Position numbers and translations under genes: made by a program. A stretch of 64,000 nt of DNA from an uncultured Pseudomonadota bacterium (lineage in GTDB: Bacteria; Pseudomonadota; Alphaproteobacteria; UBA9219): assembly GCA_903919315.1 (NCBI GenBank), contig CAIXHP010000030.1, positions 1 to 64,000 of the forward strand, read 5' to 3'. The notes below the pieces were generated by a model. It saw nothing but the letters and a program-made list of their open reading frames with translations, did not search any database and was not told the DNA's origin. Shown piece after piece: positions 1 through 8,202 of this stretch. The first letter of the stretch is position 1; every line of letters begins with the position of its first letter.

Positions 1-75
1 CGCTATTCCAAAGCAACCTACGCCGCCAAGTTCTCCTCCATCGCGGGCATCGTCAATCTCATCGCCGGTTTCTGA
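1..75 (+). CDS. C-terminal end of a transposase-like protein (truncated by window edge)
   Basis: An open frame enters from the left edge and stops at a TGA at 73-75. Its 24 residues begin RYSKATYAAKF and end in a hydrophobic IVNLIAGF tail. The pattern (RY, basic residue, aromatic, then alternating hydrophobics and immediate stop) resembles the extreme C-terminus of IS5-family DDE transposases. That is a family resemblance only, since the catalytic part lies outside the window. It would fit an insertion sequence at the edge of an accessory region. Confidence 0.4.
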   Translation, partial: RYSKATYAAKFSSIAGIVNLIAGF

Positions 76-202
76 ACCCAGCTCATCCGCCCAAGGCCCA
101 CCCGCGCCCAATTCCCTCCGACTTTCGCAACAGGTCTAATCAGTTAATGAATTGCTTGATATTCATGTTTTTTCGCCGTGTTGCTCATGTCAATCTCGTT
201 AC

Positions 203-577
203 TCAATTCAAGAGGTCGTTGACGTTTAGGTTGAGAAGGAAGCGTATCGCATCGTCATAGTCGTTTTGGTCGATATTTCTGAGGTCATCGACACCGAAGG
301 CCGTTTTCAGCATGCAACATACAGTTTCTGTGCTGGCCTGCTGCGTGTCGGCAACATAGGTAATAACTGAAGCGACTGCTCTCAGTTCATTACGGTTGAG
401 AGAGCCGTCTTGGATCGTGTCTTCGTCCACCTGGAGACAGAAATCAAGACAATCATCCAGCTTCTGAATTCTTGCCGCCTCGGCTTCTTCAAGCTGTGCC
501 TGTTCGGCAAAATACTCTTCAGCCGGTTTGGCTTCATCGATGGCTTTGCGAATGAGCGCTGTACGATCTGATGACAT
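203..577 (-). CDS. Small acidic protein, member of a paralogous family (copy L1)
   Basis: This 124-residue protein of unknown function has a charged N-terminal half and a C-terminal half, about residues 60-124, that recurs in three other proteins of this window (596-922, 52152-52391, 52750-53115). Shared features are LNxxELxAV, a YVAxxQ segment, VCxML with a conserved Cys, a YxDAIxxL segment and a final Asn. A good ribosome site (AAAGGA) precedes the ATG. It is the last gene of a three-gene minus-strand operon that is divergent from the XRE regulator at 1402. No catalytic motif, signal peptide or membrane segment is visible. It may act with the regulator, but that is inference from conserved neighbourhood. 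Confidence 0.75.
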   Translation of the reverse strand: MSSDRTALIRKAIDEAKPAEEYFAEQAQLEEAEAARIQKLDDCLDFCLQVDEDTIQDGSLNRNELRAVASVITYVADTQQASTETVCCMLKTAFGVDDLRNIDQNDYDDAIRFLLNLNVNDLLN

Positions 578-595
578 GACAAATCCTTTAAAAAA

Positions 596-922
596 TTAGT
601 TCACAACCTTATTCATCTTCAAATCCATGAGATACTCAATGGCGTCTTGATAGAGACGCGACGGCAGCGCCGACACGGCGCTAATTCCATAATGAGAAGT
701 CACTACCTCGCAAACGACATCGTCCCGAACCTTTTGCGTATGGGCGACGTAAGCGATCAAGCCGAGGACGGCGGTCAGCTCTATGCTGTTCAGGAGTTTT
801 TCATTCGCTTTACGATGAGCAATTAGGCTAGCGGTCAAACGGTTAAGGTCGCCGGTCGAAAAGTCTCTATCTTCCGTCGCTTCGCTGGAGATTGTCGCTT
901 CTTGATTTTTCGAACTGGTCAT
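596..922 (-). CDS. Small protein of the same paralogous family (copy L2)
   Basis: This 108-residue protein is preceded by a strong AAGGAAGG ribosome site and lies 18 bp upstream of copy L1. Its C-terminal half (LNSIELTAV, a YVAHTQ segment, VVCEVV, YQDAIEYL, final VVN) aligns with the other family members without gaps that I can see, while the N-terminal half is divergent and rich in Ser, Thr and Glu. Function is unknown. A conserved fold with a diverged N-terminus would fit a family of small binding proteins or antitoxin-like partners, but nothing in the sequence proves this. Confidence 0.75.
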   Translation of the reverse strand: MTSSKNQEATISSEATEDRDFSTGDLNRLTASLIAHRKANEKLLNSIELTAVLGLIAYVAHTQKVRDDVVCEVVTSHYGISAVSALPSRLYQDAIEYLMDLKMNKVVN

Positions 923-943
923 CTGTAATTCCTTCCTTTAAAA

Positions 944-1150
944 TTAGGCTGTACCGGCGGCGTAAGCGCCCGCTTCCCGTGTAAAATATTTGTCCGTTTC
1001 GCGGATGAAATAATTCCAGCGATCCTCTAAGGACATCACATCGTTGTGTTTGATTTTCATGTGGCGTTCCCAACCTTCGACAATCTCGTGGGCAACGCAC
1101 TCGCTGCGTGTAGCGACATATGTGTCAAAATGCATCGTCATTAGTTTCAT
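944..1150 (-). CDS. Small hypothetical protein, first gene of the L operon
   Basis: This 68-residue frame is followed 21 bp later by copy L2. Several Met codons lie at the start; the AAGGG just upstream best serves the fourth codon (ATG at 1141). It contains a central Trp-rich amphipathic stretch (VEGWERHMK, RWNYFI) and ends in a small-residue tail (AGAYAAGTA). The same place in the right-hand module (53138-53323) is filled by a similarly sized protein with an Ala-rich end; sequence similarity between the two is weak. Unknown function. Confidence 0.55.
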   Translation of the reverse strand: MKLMTMHFDTYVATRSECVAHEIVEGWERHMKIKHNDVMSLEDRWNYFIRETDKYFTREAGAYAAGTA

Positions 1151-1401
1151 CCCTTAAAAAAATAACATCGAATACCTCTAATGTTTTTGACCTTACCAAG
1201 CGGTTCGGGTGAAAGCAAAACAATTCTCACCACTTATTGGTGGATAATGCACTATTCGGTACCAATTTTAGGCGGATTCCTACCAATTTCTGGTAGATTG
1301 ATCAAATAAGCAATAAAATTGCGAAAGCATTTTACACCTTTTAATGGTGGATTAAGTACTGTAAGGTACATTTTCGACGGCCACTAAGGAAAAAATTAAC
1401 C
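1151..1401. promoter_or_regulatory. Divergent promoter region with repeated operator-like boxes
   Basis: This AT-rich 251-bp gap separates the minus-strand small-protein operon from the plus-strand XRE regulator. It carries variants of a TGGTGGATT box at 1237-1245, 1271-1278, 1291-1299 and 1345-1353. There is a perfect inverted repeat CTACCA-N5-TGGTAG at 1280-1296, and ACCAATTT occurs twice about 21 bp apart (1261, 1282), close to two helical turns. These are plausible binding sites for the adjacent XRE protein, suggesting autoregulation. No binding evidence is available. Confidence 0.5.
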
Positions 1402-2040
1402 ATGAAACTCACCGGACTTCAAATTGCAGCCGCCATCACATTGTCGGGCTTAACGAGAGAAGCCTTGGCTAAAGAAGCCAGTGTTGGTCGTAACACGATA
1501 GACAGGATCATCAACGAAACGGCTGCATGCCGTGAAGACACGATACGCAAAATCACGGACATTCTTGAAGTACGCGGTATTGAGTTTTTGCCGGGCGAAG
1601 GTGTTCGAAGAAAACCGCTCGATATAGAAATCTTTGAAGGCCCTGAACGCTTCGATGAGTTCTATGATTTTCTCTACCAGCATCTTCTGTCAGCAGGGGG
1701 CGATGTTTGCCTTTATGCAGTCGATGAAAATTTGTTTGCAAAATATCGGGGCGATCCCGAACTACACCGGCATCGAATGAAGGAGCTTGTGGACAGCGGA
1801 AAAGTAACCTGCCGTATTCTGGCCGCTAAGAGCAGATTCAAGTCTGAATATGCGCAATTCAAGCGCTTGCCGCAAAACCTACCTTCACTCTCGTCGTTCT
1901 ACGTCTTCGGCAATTGTTTTGCCTTGATCTCATTTTTGCACGAACCAGCTCCTTATATTGTTTTGCATAAATCAGGGCCCTTTGCGGAAGCCTATAAACA
2001 GACATTCAACCTATTGTGGGAAGCCACTGAAAACCCATGA
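1402..2040 (+). CDS. XRE-family regulator with conserved C-terminal sensor-like domain (copy L)
   Basis: This 212-residue protein has an N-terminal Cro/C1-type helix-turn-helix (about residues 5-55: LTREALAKEASVGRNTIDRI). A C-terminal domain of about 130 residues is shared with the regulators at 53581 and 51431. Common marks of that domain are an aromatic-YG(D/N)C segment, a PxxIVLHK strand and a final YxxxFxxLW. It probably binds the operator-like repeats just upstream. The stop overlaps the start of the 722-residue gene (ATGA), so the two are co-transcribed and perhaps translationally coupled. The C-terminal domain may sense a ligand or protein, which is inference. Confidence 0.8.
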   Translation: MKLTGLQIAAAITLSGLTREALAKEASVGRNTIDRIINETAACREDTIRKITDILEVRGIEFLPGEGVRRKPLDIEIFEGPERFDEFYDFLYQHLLSAGGDVCLYAVDENLFAKYRGDPELHRHRMKELVDSGKVTCRILAAKSRFKSEYAQFKRLPQNLPSLSSFYVFGNCFALISFLHEPAPYIVLHKSGPFAEAYKQTFNLLWEATENP

Positions 2041-4205
2041 GACAAAACGCTATTAACATGAATCCGAATTGGATTGAGACCGAATTTCCCGGCACTCAAG
2101 AACCTGTGTTGCGCCAAATAATCGCAAACGCGTTTTATGGCTTCGGAAAACGGCAGGGTTATTTCTTTTTACCGAATATCGCAGGGTTGCTGTCGACGAC
2201 ATTCAGTCACCCCGCCTTCGCTATGCCGCATTTAGAAGTTTCGTTCGGTGTTCATGGTTTTCATACAGCATTTAGACCAACGGATATGGACGAAGGCACA
2301 CACCTCATTGCTTTCGGTCAATATTATATTTGCACTAATGCGCCACTGACTGATCAGTTTAGCCTAATTCGAAACATACTTCTTGATGTTGTCCATTCTT
2401 CCTTTCCTACTGATTTAGGTCTCACCGATCTTAAAATTGAACAAGGATGTTATGAGTGGCGCGCCGACTCGACCGGCTATAAAGGCGGTGGGAGTGAAGT
2501 GAATGTCACGGCAGTAACGATTGATGGCAACGAACATAAAATCGGACGTTTGGAGCTAGCGCAAATCAATGACTATTCCGTTTCGGGAAACGTCCAGGGA
2601 AAACCCTGTCATCTCATCGTATTTGGCATAGATCGTCTCATCAATCTCCTTGCCATAGTGAAGGCGATCAAGGAAGGCGAAGGCGATTTCGTTGCGCATC
2701 TTTCGGTCGAAGATCTTTATTTAATGGAAGAGAAAGAAGCATCAGACCATCGGGGGCTTGTAGATATCTTCCGTTCTATGCCGTCTGAAGGCAACGACCT
2801 TCTGTCGTCGATACATGCGGAGTTTTATGAGATTGGCGGAGAACTAGAGAAAAACGAATTTAATGATGAATTGTTTTTGCGTTTAGGGCGTCTTTCCTCA
2901 CTTGCGGAATGCGCTTATGCGTCAAATGCCATTACACGCAACTATCGACAATATTTGATACGCAAGTTCGGACGGCTCTACGCCCAATTTGCCAAAGATG
3001 TAGCATGCCATCCTCAAAAACATATGCAGATGATCAGGCAGTCTGCCGCTTCTGGGGTGGCGAATGCTGTTGCGGTGCCCTCCATATATGACGTTGTCGA
3101 ACAGCCAGATTTTAAGCGCCACTTTAAGCTGGTTCCACGAACAACCGAACGACCGGTTCGCAAAGGCTTGGTTCCGCAAGATCTTGTTGCGTTCTTTAGG
3201 GATGAAGAAATCATTGGCGGAATCAAATTACTCCCGTTACGCATGGAGGAACTGAAGGAACACAGCAGGAATATCTCTAATACCGGTGCCTCCAAGCCTT
3301 TGGAAACCCTGATACAGGCGGAACAACGGCGCATCTTCCGTAAAATGGGGGAGACGCCGGAGGAATTCCCCCAATTTCAATTGAAACGACAAATGTTTTT
3401 CCGTGTGATCGGAGAGGATTTGGCGCGTCCAATCGAAACCTTGGCTCACCCCACACGACATGTATCGACCTTGGCGGGAACGGTTGCTGATCGTATCAAC
3501 AGGATCGGCTATCTGTTTGATTATTTGAAACGAAATGAGACAATTCAAAATCCCCGCATTGATTATGAAGCCCTTAAGCAGGAGCTTCGTTATCTTGCTG
3601 TCGAATGGCAGTACCACAGCGTAAAAATATATCCTCAATTAGAGGGCCTGATCGGCTCTATCGCTATGCGACAGCAAGGCTATAAAGAGCCTTTAATCAG
3701 GCAAATCGAAAATTTCCATCTGGCCGGAAGCAAACGACAAAACAATTCATGCGATCCGGAAACAGCGCTTCTCATATTGGTTGGCAAGTTGGACGAAGCC
3801 GTATCGCTATTTATGAGAAGTGTCGAGGATAGCCGCTCGATCGGCAGCCTAGATCCTTTCGGAGTTAAAGCAAAAATTGCAGCAGCAGTTGGCGCAGCAA
3901 AAACGTTGAACCTTAATTTAACCGATCTGCGCGAATTGCTTATTCAAATTACCAAAATCAACCCCGATACGATTGGAGATGAACTGACGATACTGAATGG
4001 TTATTTCTGGGCACGAGTTGAAAAGGTATTTAATCAGTGTCCTTTCACGAAAGGATCTTTGTCGCACGGGAAATTGCCAAGTTTAATTATGCCAAAACCT
4101 TTTCAAGCCAAGGATCGCATTATATCTCCCTATCTCCGGTTGCCGCGAAGAGTAACAAGGCCGGCAGACTTTGGAATGGAGCAAAAAGAAGTGCGACGAA
4201 CGTAA
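2037..4205 (+). CDS. Large protein of unknown function coupled to the XRE regulator
   Basis: This 722-residue protein overlaps the regulator stop by four bases. I do not recognise a domain: no Walker motif, signal peptide, membrane helix or obvious nuclease motif is visible. The N-terminal ~250 residues look like mixed alpha/beta. The remainder is mostly helical with many basic residues and a very basic end (PYLRLPRRVTRPADF). A second in-frame ATG at 2058 is an alternative start. Base composition is AT-richer than the prophage core. Because it sits where the right-hand module carries other accessory genes, it may be a cargo effector or defence gene; that is guilt by association. Confidence 0.75.
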   Translation: MRQNAINMNPNWIETEFPGTQEPVLRQIIANAFYGFGKRQGYFFLPNIAGLLSTTFSHPAFAMPHLEVSFGVHGFHTAFRPTDMDEGTHLIAFGQYYICTNAPLTDQFSLIRNILLDVVHSSFPTDLGLTDLKIEQGCYEWRADSTGYKGGGSEVNVTAVTIDGNEHKIGRLELAQINDYSVSGNVQGKPCHLIVFGIDRLINLLAIVKAIKEGEGDFVAHLSVEDLYLMEEKEASDHRGLVDIFRSMPSEGNDLLSSIHAEFYEIGGELEKNEFNDELFLRLGRLSSLAECAYASNAITRNYRQYLIRKFGRLYAQFAKDVACHPQKHMQMIRQSAASGVANAVAVPSIYDVVEQPDFKRHFKLVPRTTERPVRKGLVPQDLVAFFRDEEIIGGIKLLPLRMEELKEHSRNISNTGASKPLETLIQAEQRRIFRKMGETPEEFPQFQLKRQMFFRVIGEDLARPIETLAHPTRHVSTLAGTVADRINRIGYLFDYLKRNETIQNPRIDYEALKQELRYLAVEWQYHSVKIYPQLEGLIGSIAMRQQGYKEPLIRQIENFHLAGSKRQNNSCDPETALLILVGKLDEAVSLFMRSVEDSRSIGSLDPFGVKAKIAAAVGAAKTLNLNLTDLRELLIQITKINPDTIGDELTILNGYFWARVEKVFNQCPFTKGSLSHGKLPSLIMPKPFQAKDRIISPYLRLPRRVTRPADFGMEQKEVRRT

Positions 4206-4294
4206 AGCCATAGTGTAGCGCTGCAACCAAAGCGGCTGATATCAGTGGAGTGAAAATTTGACCAGTATTTATTCAAAACAATGGGGCTATTCAA

Positions 4295-4717
4295 ATGAAC
4301 GAAACCGTAAACGCATCGGACGCAGACTCGTCACTCCTCAAACTTATTGAATCGAGGGGATTCTTAGGCTGTGTTCACGAAACTGGTCTGAATATTAACT
4401 GCCCGTTTTCTGTCTTTAACAATTCAGCTCAGCGCGAATTGGGGCCCGGAACCATCGAGTATAGGAGCCCGGAAACCCGTCTGAATTGGGCTGGTGTTAT
4501 GACCCTGGACAGCTTTTTTTATGACCCAAATACGAAGAACGTAATATTTTCTGTCGCCGTTCTTTCTGCCGATTCTGGAATCGTATGGAGCTCACTTCCA
4601 TTGAACCTGTTTATTGATGAGTTCAAACAAATCTTTCGCAAAAGGGAAAAGCTGAGCAACCCCGAGATGAAGCTTGGATGGGGCAAGAAATTCCTAAGAA
4701 GACTTGGTCTTCCTTAA
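4295..4717 (+). CDS. Hypothetical protein
   Basis: This 140-residue protein lies 89 bp after the 722-residue gene on the same strand. It has no recognisable domain. It starts with an acidic Ser-rich segment, has a beta-rich centre containing a Cys-Val-His stretch, and ends in a basic amphipathic tail (KKFLRRLGLP). It is the last gene before the left attachment-like repeat, so it probably belongs to the cargo end of the element to the left. Confidence 0.55.
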   Translation: MNETVNASDADSSLLKLIESRGFLGCVHETGLNINCPFSVFNNSAQRELGPGTIEYRSPETRLNWAGVMTLDSFFYDPNTKNVIFSVAVLSADSGIVWSSLPLNLFIDEFKQIFRKREKLSNPEMKLGWGKKFLRRLGLP

Positions 4718-4988
4718 TTCAAGGCTCCTGACGCAACTTGATCTATATCCCAAGGCTGGACTCGCCTTTCCTTCCGTTTGGTTTTAGCAGCAATTCCCGC
4801 TACGTAGGTGGCCTGAAGATCGGGACTGTTGTTCCGCGTATCCTCAGCAGCACCTCTTGAACTCCTTCAACATAATCGTGAGTTCGAATCTCGTTGTCGC
4901 ATTGTGAATGAGACTTTTGCGGCAGACCCGTTAACCATCAGCCAATTGCCGTGAAAAATAATTCACTGCATAATCAATGCGCTAACAA

Positions 4989-5026
4989 GGAGCATGTTCG
5001 TTTCGGGTAACGTTCCCTCCGCCATT
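4989..5026 (+). repeat. Left attachment-like site (copy 1 of split direct repeat)
   Basis: GGAGCATGTTC, then ten variable bases (5000-5009), then ACGTTCCCTCCGCCATT (5010-5026). The same two conserved blocks with identical 10-bp spacing recur at 59608-59645. The 3' block contains TCCCTCCGCCA, which looks like the 3' end of a tRNA-Ser, a common integration target, though no intact tRNA is present here. Its position just outside a recombinase cassette supports an attachment-site role. Confidence 0.6.
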
Positions 5027-5102
5027 GCTCATAATGAACTCAACCTCTCTCCCTTCTAATCCATCGATAAAAACGCCAGTCTTTACGCCATTTTTGCAGT
5101 GT

Positions 5103-5210
5103 GCAACCGGACTCCGGCATCCCCTGTTTACCCCCTAAAAACCCGCTTTTGCCTCTCTCTGGCCCTTTTCTCTCTGTGGTAACCGGACTTTTCGCTCGGA
5201 GTCCGGTTGC
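5103..5210. repeat. Inverted repeat next to the recombinase cassette
   Basis: GCAACCGGACTCCG at 5103-5116 is the perfect reverse complement of CGGAGTCCGGTTGC at 5197-5210. A third AACCGGACT lies at 5181-5189, forming a shorter hairpin with 5200-5208. The 80 bases between are pyrimidine-rich. It could be part of the recombination site, an operator or a structured RNA. Confidence 0.55.
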
Positions 5211-5275
5211 ATGTTTTCAAAGACTTAGGCGACTTTTCACCAAACGCCCAAATGGTAGGCGTTTAAGTGCGTTTA

Positions 5276-5683
5276 TTAATTTTCAGCCCCTTGAGACGTT
5301 CCTTGCCGCATCGCCGTTTCCTGCTCGTCCCAGCCAAGACTGGTGAGGCCGTAGAGATCTTGGAGCGTCAAATAGCGCGGCTGGGTGTTATCGAGAATGG
5401 CCGCGATGATGGAGGGAGACAGGAAGGTCAGCTTGAGTTGACGCAAGACAAATTCGTCGCCCAGCCGAAGCTTGCGCGCCAAGTCCGTAATGCCGTCATA
5501 CTTGCCTTGTTCGATCTCGCGCCGCCACAAAAAGGCGCGGATGAGCGTTTTTTGCATGGTGTGCAGTTGCGGTGTTTTGCCGGTCGCCGGAACGGTGGAG
5601 CCGTCAGGCGCTATCAGGTATTTGCGCCCGGCGCGGCGGTTGGGCTTAAGCGGCAGATGAATGACGTAAGTTTCCGGTTCCAT
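5276..5683 (-). CDS. Recombinase-associated HTH protein (cassette A)
   Basis: This 135-residue protein is encoded immediately after, and overlapping by 38 bp, the serine recombinase, with a GGAGG ribosome site before the ATG. The N-terminus is basic (KPNRRAGRKYL). Residues 60-110 resemble a ParB/KorB-like helix-turn-helix (ITDLARKLRLGDEFVLRQL). It matches the product at 61931-62317 in position and pattern (ALARKMGISHAYVCRVL), so it is a fixed partner of these recombinases. It may act in attachment-site choice, directionality or regulation; the role is inferred. Confidence 0.75.
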   Translation of the reverse strand: MEPETYVIHLPLKPNRRAGRKYLIAPDGSTVPATGKTPQLHTMQKTLIRAFLWRREIEQGKYDGITDLARKLRLGDEFVLRQLKLTFLSPSIIAAILDNTQPRYLTLQDLYGLTSLGWDEQETAMRQGTSQGAEN

Positions 5684-7022
5684 GTTCGGCCTCCATGATC
5701 AAGCGCGTGAGGCCGTTTTTCTTGAGATGGAGTTTGACGCCATCCTCCGCGACCTCGATATGGTCGAGCAATTCGGCAAGCAGCTTCCGCTGTTCCAGCA
5801 AGAAAAGCTGCGACCACAACGCATCAAAATTCTTCAACTCGTTGCGCACTAGAGTTTCGCGTTCGCCGATTTTCATGGCGGCGGCTTGCTCGTCTTTCGC
5901 GGCGAGATATTTGCCGGTCATCGCAATCAGTTCCGGCGCTTTAAACGCGCTCTGGATCTGGAAAAGCACCGCCGCTTCCAACTCGCCCGCTGGCATCGAG
6001 CGGATGGCGCAGGCCTCGCGCCCTTCGCGCAGGGCTTTGATGCAAACGTAATAGCTGTAGGACTGGCCGCGCGCGCGAATGGTCGAGGAGGACGGCGTCA
6101 TGGCCGAGCCACAGCAACCGCAGCGCACGAGGCCACGCAGCAGCGCCGGGTGGCGGTTGCGCGTGAGGTTCCGGCGCACTTGCGGCGCGCAAGCAAGAAT
6201 GCGATGGGCATCTTCCCAAATCGGCAGGTCGATGATCGCCTTGTGTTCGCCGGGATAGGATTTGCCCTTATGCACCGCTTCGCCCAAGTAAACGCGGTTG
6301 GTCAGTATGCGATGAACATATTGCGCGTCGATAGAGCGGCCTTGGCGTTCGCGGCCTGCCAACGTCTTCCATGACTTGGCGGTCACGTTGGCGGCGCGCA
6401 ACTCGCGCACCACTTCGAGGTTCGAGCCTGTCCGCACGAATGCTTCGAAGATCCCACGGACGATCTTCGCTTCCCACGCATTGACCACCAGTTTGCGATT
6501 GTCGACGTCATAGCCATAAGGCGGACATCCGCCCATCCACATGCCCCGCTTGCGGCTGGCGGCGAATTTGTCGCGGATGCGCTCGCCGATCACCTCGCGC
6601 TCGAATTGCGCAAAAGATAGAAGAATGTTGAGCGTCAGGCGTCCCATTGAGGTTGTCGTGTTGAAGGACTGCGTGATGCTGACAAACGTGACATTGTGGC
6701 GGTCGAACACTTCCACCAGCTTGGTAAAATCCATCAGCGAACGGGAAAGCCGGTCGATTTTGTAAACGACCACAATATCGACCTGTCCATTCTCTATGTC
6801 CGAGAGCAGTCGTTTCAAAGCCGGACGCTCCAGCGTCCCGCCAGAAAACCCGCCATCGTCGTGTCGCGTCGGCAGCGCCGTCCAACCACTGGCCTTCTGA
6901 CTGAGAATATAGGCTTCGCAAGCCTCGCGCTGGGCGTCGAGGCTGTTGAACTCCATCTCAAGACCTTCTTCGGACGATTTGCGCGTGTAGATCGCGCAGC
7001 GGATGCGCGGCACAGCGTTCAT
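5646..7022 (-). CDS. Large serine recombinase (integrase of element A)
   Basis: This 458-residue protein is read from the ATG at 7022, whose ATGA overlaps the DUF2924 stop; the open frame extends further upstream but would run through DUF2924. The N-terminal resolvase domain has YTRKSS with the predicted nucleophile Ser16, and DRLSRSLMDF and SFAQFERE helices. A recombinase domain follows (about residues 160-270), then a zinc-ribbon (RCGCCGSAM) and a C-terminal coiled coil. This is the architecture of phage integrases that cut and rejoin DNA through a 5'-phosphoserine link. It is the likely enzyme acting on the flanking repeats. Confidence 0.93.
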   Translation of the reverse strand: MNAVPRIRCAIYTRKSSEEGLEMEFNSLDAQREACEAYILSQKASGWTALPTRHDDGGFSGGTLERPALKRLLSDIENGQVDIVVVYKIDRLSRSLMDFTKLVEVFDRHNVTFVSITQSFNTTTSMGRLTLNILLSFAQFEREVIGERIRDKFAASRKRGMWMGGCPPYGYDVDNRKLVVNAWEAKIVRGIFEAFVRTGSNLEVVRELRAANVTAKSWKTLAGRERQGRSIDAQYVHRILTNRVYLGEAVHKGKSYPGEHKAIIDLPIWEDAHRILACAPQVRRNLTRNRHPALLRGLVRCGCCGSAMTPSSSTIRARGQSYSYYVCIKALREGREACAIRSMPAGELEAAVLFQIQSAFKAPELIAMTGKYLAAKDEQAAAMKIGERETLVRNELKNFDALWSQLFLLEQRKLLAELLDHIEVAEDGVKLHLKKNGLTRLIMEAEHGTGNLRHSSAA

Positions 7023-7468
7023 GCCGCCTCCGTGCTTTTCTGCTCTTTGCGCAAACCGAAGAACACCGGGCCATTCCAGTGCGCGCCGGTGATGGCTTGC
7101 GCGATAGCCGAAAGCGATTTCCATTTGCGCCCGGCATAGTCGAAACCATCCGGCTGGATGACGACCTCGTGCCGCTCCCCGCGCCATTCGCGGACAAGGC
7201 GGGTGCCGGAGATGGGCATGGTCACGGCGCTGACGCGCTTTTTGAGTTTCGCGCCAGAAGCTTCGGCAACCAGCTCGTCGAGTTTGCGCGCCGTCCGCTC
7301 CGGCAGGCCGCCATAGGTGAGTTCCTGAATGCGGTAGGCCAGCGCCCGCAGCATAAAGCCGCGCCGGTAGGGCGGCGGTTCGGCCTGATAATAATCGCGC
7401 CATAGCTGCTTAAGCTCGGCGAAGCTCTTGTCCTGCAATTCCTTGATCTGGCGGATAATCGGCGTCAT
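7019..7468 (-). CDS. DUF2924 protein of recombinase cassette A
   Basis: This is about 149 residues from the ATG at 7468, which overlaps the preceding small gene by ATGA; a longer frame from 7507 is less likely. Motifs LRALAYRIQELTYGG, SGTRLVREW and GRKWKSLSAIAQAITG identify DUF2924, a family almost always found next to serine recombinases. The homologue at 60142 shares LAYRIQEL, GTRLIR and YKSLSRIAQVITG. Role unknown; probably a DNA-binding accessory of integration or excision. Confidence 0.9.
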   Translation of the reverse strand: MTPIIRQIKELQDKSFAELKQLWRDYYQAEPPPYRRGFMLRALAYRIQELTYGGLPERTARKLDELVAEASGAKLKKRVSAVTMPISGTRLVREWRGERHEVVIQPDGFDYAGRKWKSLSAIAQAITGAHWNGPVFFGLRKEQKSTEAA

Positions 7469-7641
7469 GGCGCGGCGATCTCGTGGTTGTGGCTGTCCGT
7501 ACCACACAGGCTTCCTTCCGCGCCGAAGTCCAGTCGGAAGCCGTTTGCTTGGCTGTTTTTCTTGGCTTTTCCGCGCAAAATGGCGAGGGCCAGCAGTTCC
7601 GCAACCACGGCTAGAGAGGTATTTCGCAAGGCAGAATCCAT
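7465..7641 (-). CDS. Small leader gene of recombinase cassette A
   Basis: The frame codes for about 58 residues (ATG at 7641; a longer start at 7656 is possible) and ends in an ATGA overlap with DUF2924. It contains VVAELLALAILR followed by a basic patch, matching EIASLLALGFLRLK in the product at 59976-60158, which occupies the same position in the other cassette. The conservation across two otherwise diverged cassettes argues that it is a real gene. Function unknown. Confidence 0.65.
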   Translation of the reverse strand: MDSALRNTSLAVVAELLALAILRGKAKKNSQANGFRLDFGAEGSLCGTDSHNHEIAAP

Positions 7642-7946
7642 GGGCGGTTGCGGCATTTTTTTACCGCCCCGTCCAGAGTGTTAACCACCAGCGCACCTGC
7701 TGGCGGACAGCAAACGCCCAGCGGCGCTTCAGCTTTTTAAGCCAATCCATCGGGAAATTCCAAAATGTCAGGGGGTGAAAGGGATCGATTTGACTTGATC
7801 CGTAACCAGAATATTACCATAATGGCAACATTGTCAATCCGCCTTCGCAACGCTCGTGCGCAATGGCGGGGTTTTACGCAGCAAAGCCAGTATTGGCTTC
7901 TGCGCTTGGTGATTTTTTAAACGCAACATGTAAGGAGATTTACGCC
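7642..7946. promoter_or_regulatory. Divergent intergenic region of the integration module
   Basis: About 305 bp separate the minus-strand recombinase operon from the plus-strand gene at 7947. A sigma-70-like pair on the plus strand is visible: TTGACT at 7790-7795 and TATTAC at 7812-7817, 16 bp apart. An AAGGAG ribosome site at 7932-7937 serves the downstream gene. Otherwise nothing is recognised. Confidence 0.4.
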
Positions 7947-8195
7947 ATGTCCTATAAATCCCAGCTAATCGAACGCGGTTTCTCGGAAGAGAAAATTTTC
8001 ACGCTTTCCCAAGGTTTTGTCGGCAATCTCGGGGGTGCGCTTAGCCGCGCCGCGAAACAGGCGCGTGAAACCGAGAAAGCCATCAAGGCTGGCCAGAAGG
8101 AAAAGGCCGCCGAAGGCGTTGTTGCCATCGAAAAACTGATGACAGACGTGATGATCTATTTTGAGACAACGCGTTTGATGACGGGCCTCCGCTGA
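7947..8195 (+). CDS. Small helical protein of unknown function
   Basis: An 82-residue protein from the ATG at 7947, chosen over an upstream ATG at 7863 because of a perfect AAGGAG ribosome site 9 bp before it. The sequence is predicted mainly helical (GALSRAAKQARETEKAIKAGQKEKAAEGVVAIEKL). It converges on the XRE repressor with 7 bp between stops. A lysogeny-module accessory is plausible; no family recognised. Confidence 0.7.
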   Translation: MSYKSQLIERGFSEEKIFTLSQGFVGNLGGALSRAAKQARETEKAIKAGQKEKAAEGVVAIEKLMTDVMIYFETTRLMTGLR

Positions 8196-8202
8196 ACCGC
8201 AG

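Larger units (their letters stand above)
4718..5275. other. Non-coding junction region between two elements
   Basis: No convincing gene is present. The stretch holds a tRNA T-loop-like sequence (GAGTTCGAATCTC, 4880-4892), the left 38-bp attachment-like repeat (4989-5026) and a pyrimidine-rich tract between inverted AACCGGACT copies (5103-5210). An inverted version of the T-loop-like sequence occurs at 59548-59560 near the right repeat. The plus-strand frame 5101-5346 looks like chance coding. Confidence 0.6.

Noticed and set aside
4871-4900. tRNA-like T-loop (GAGTTCGAATCTC) as a tRNA gene
   Set aside because: No acceptor stem, D-arm or anticodon arm can be built around it; kept only as a possible remnant.
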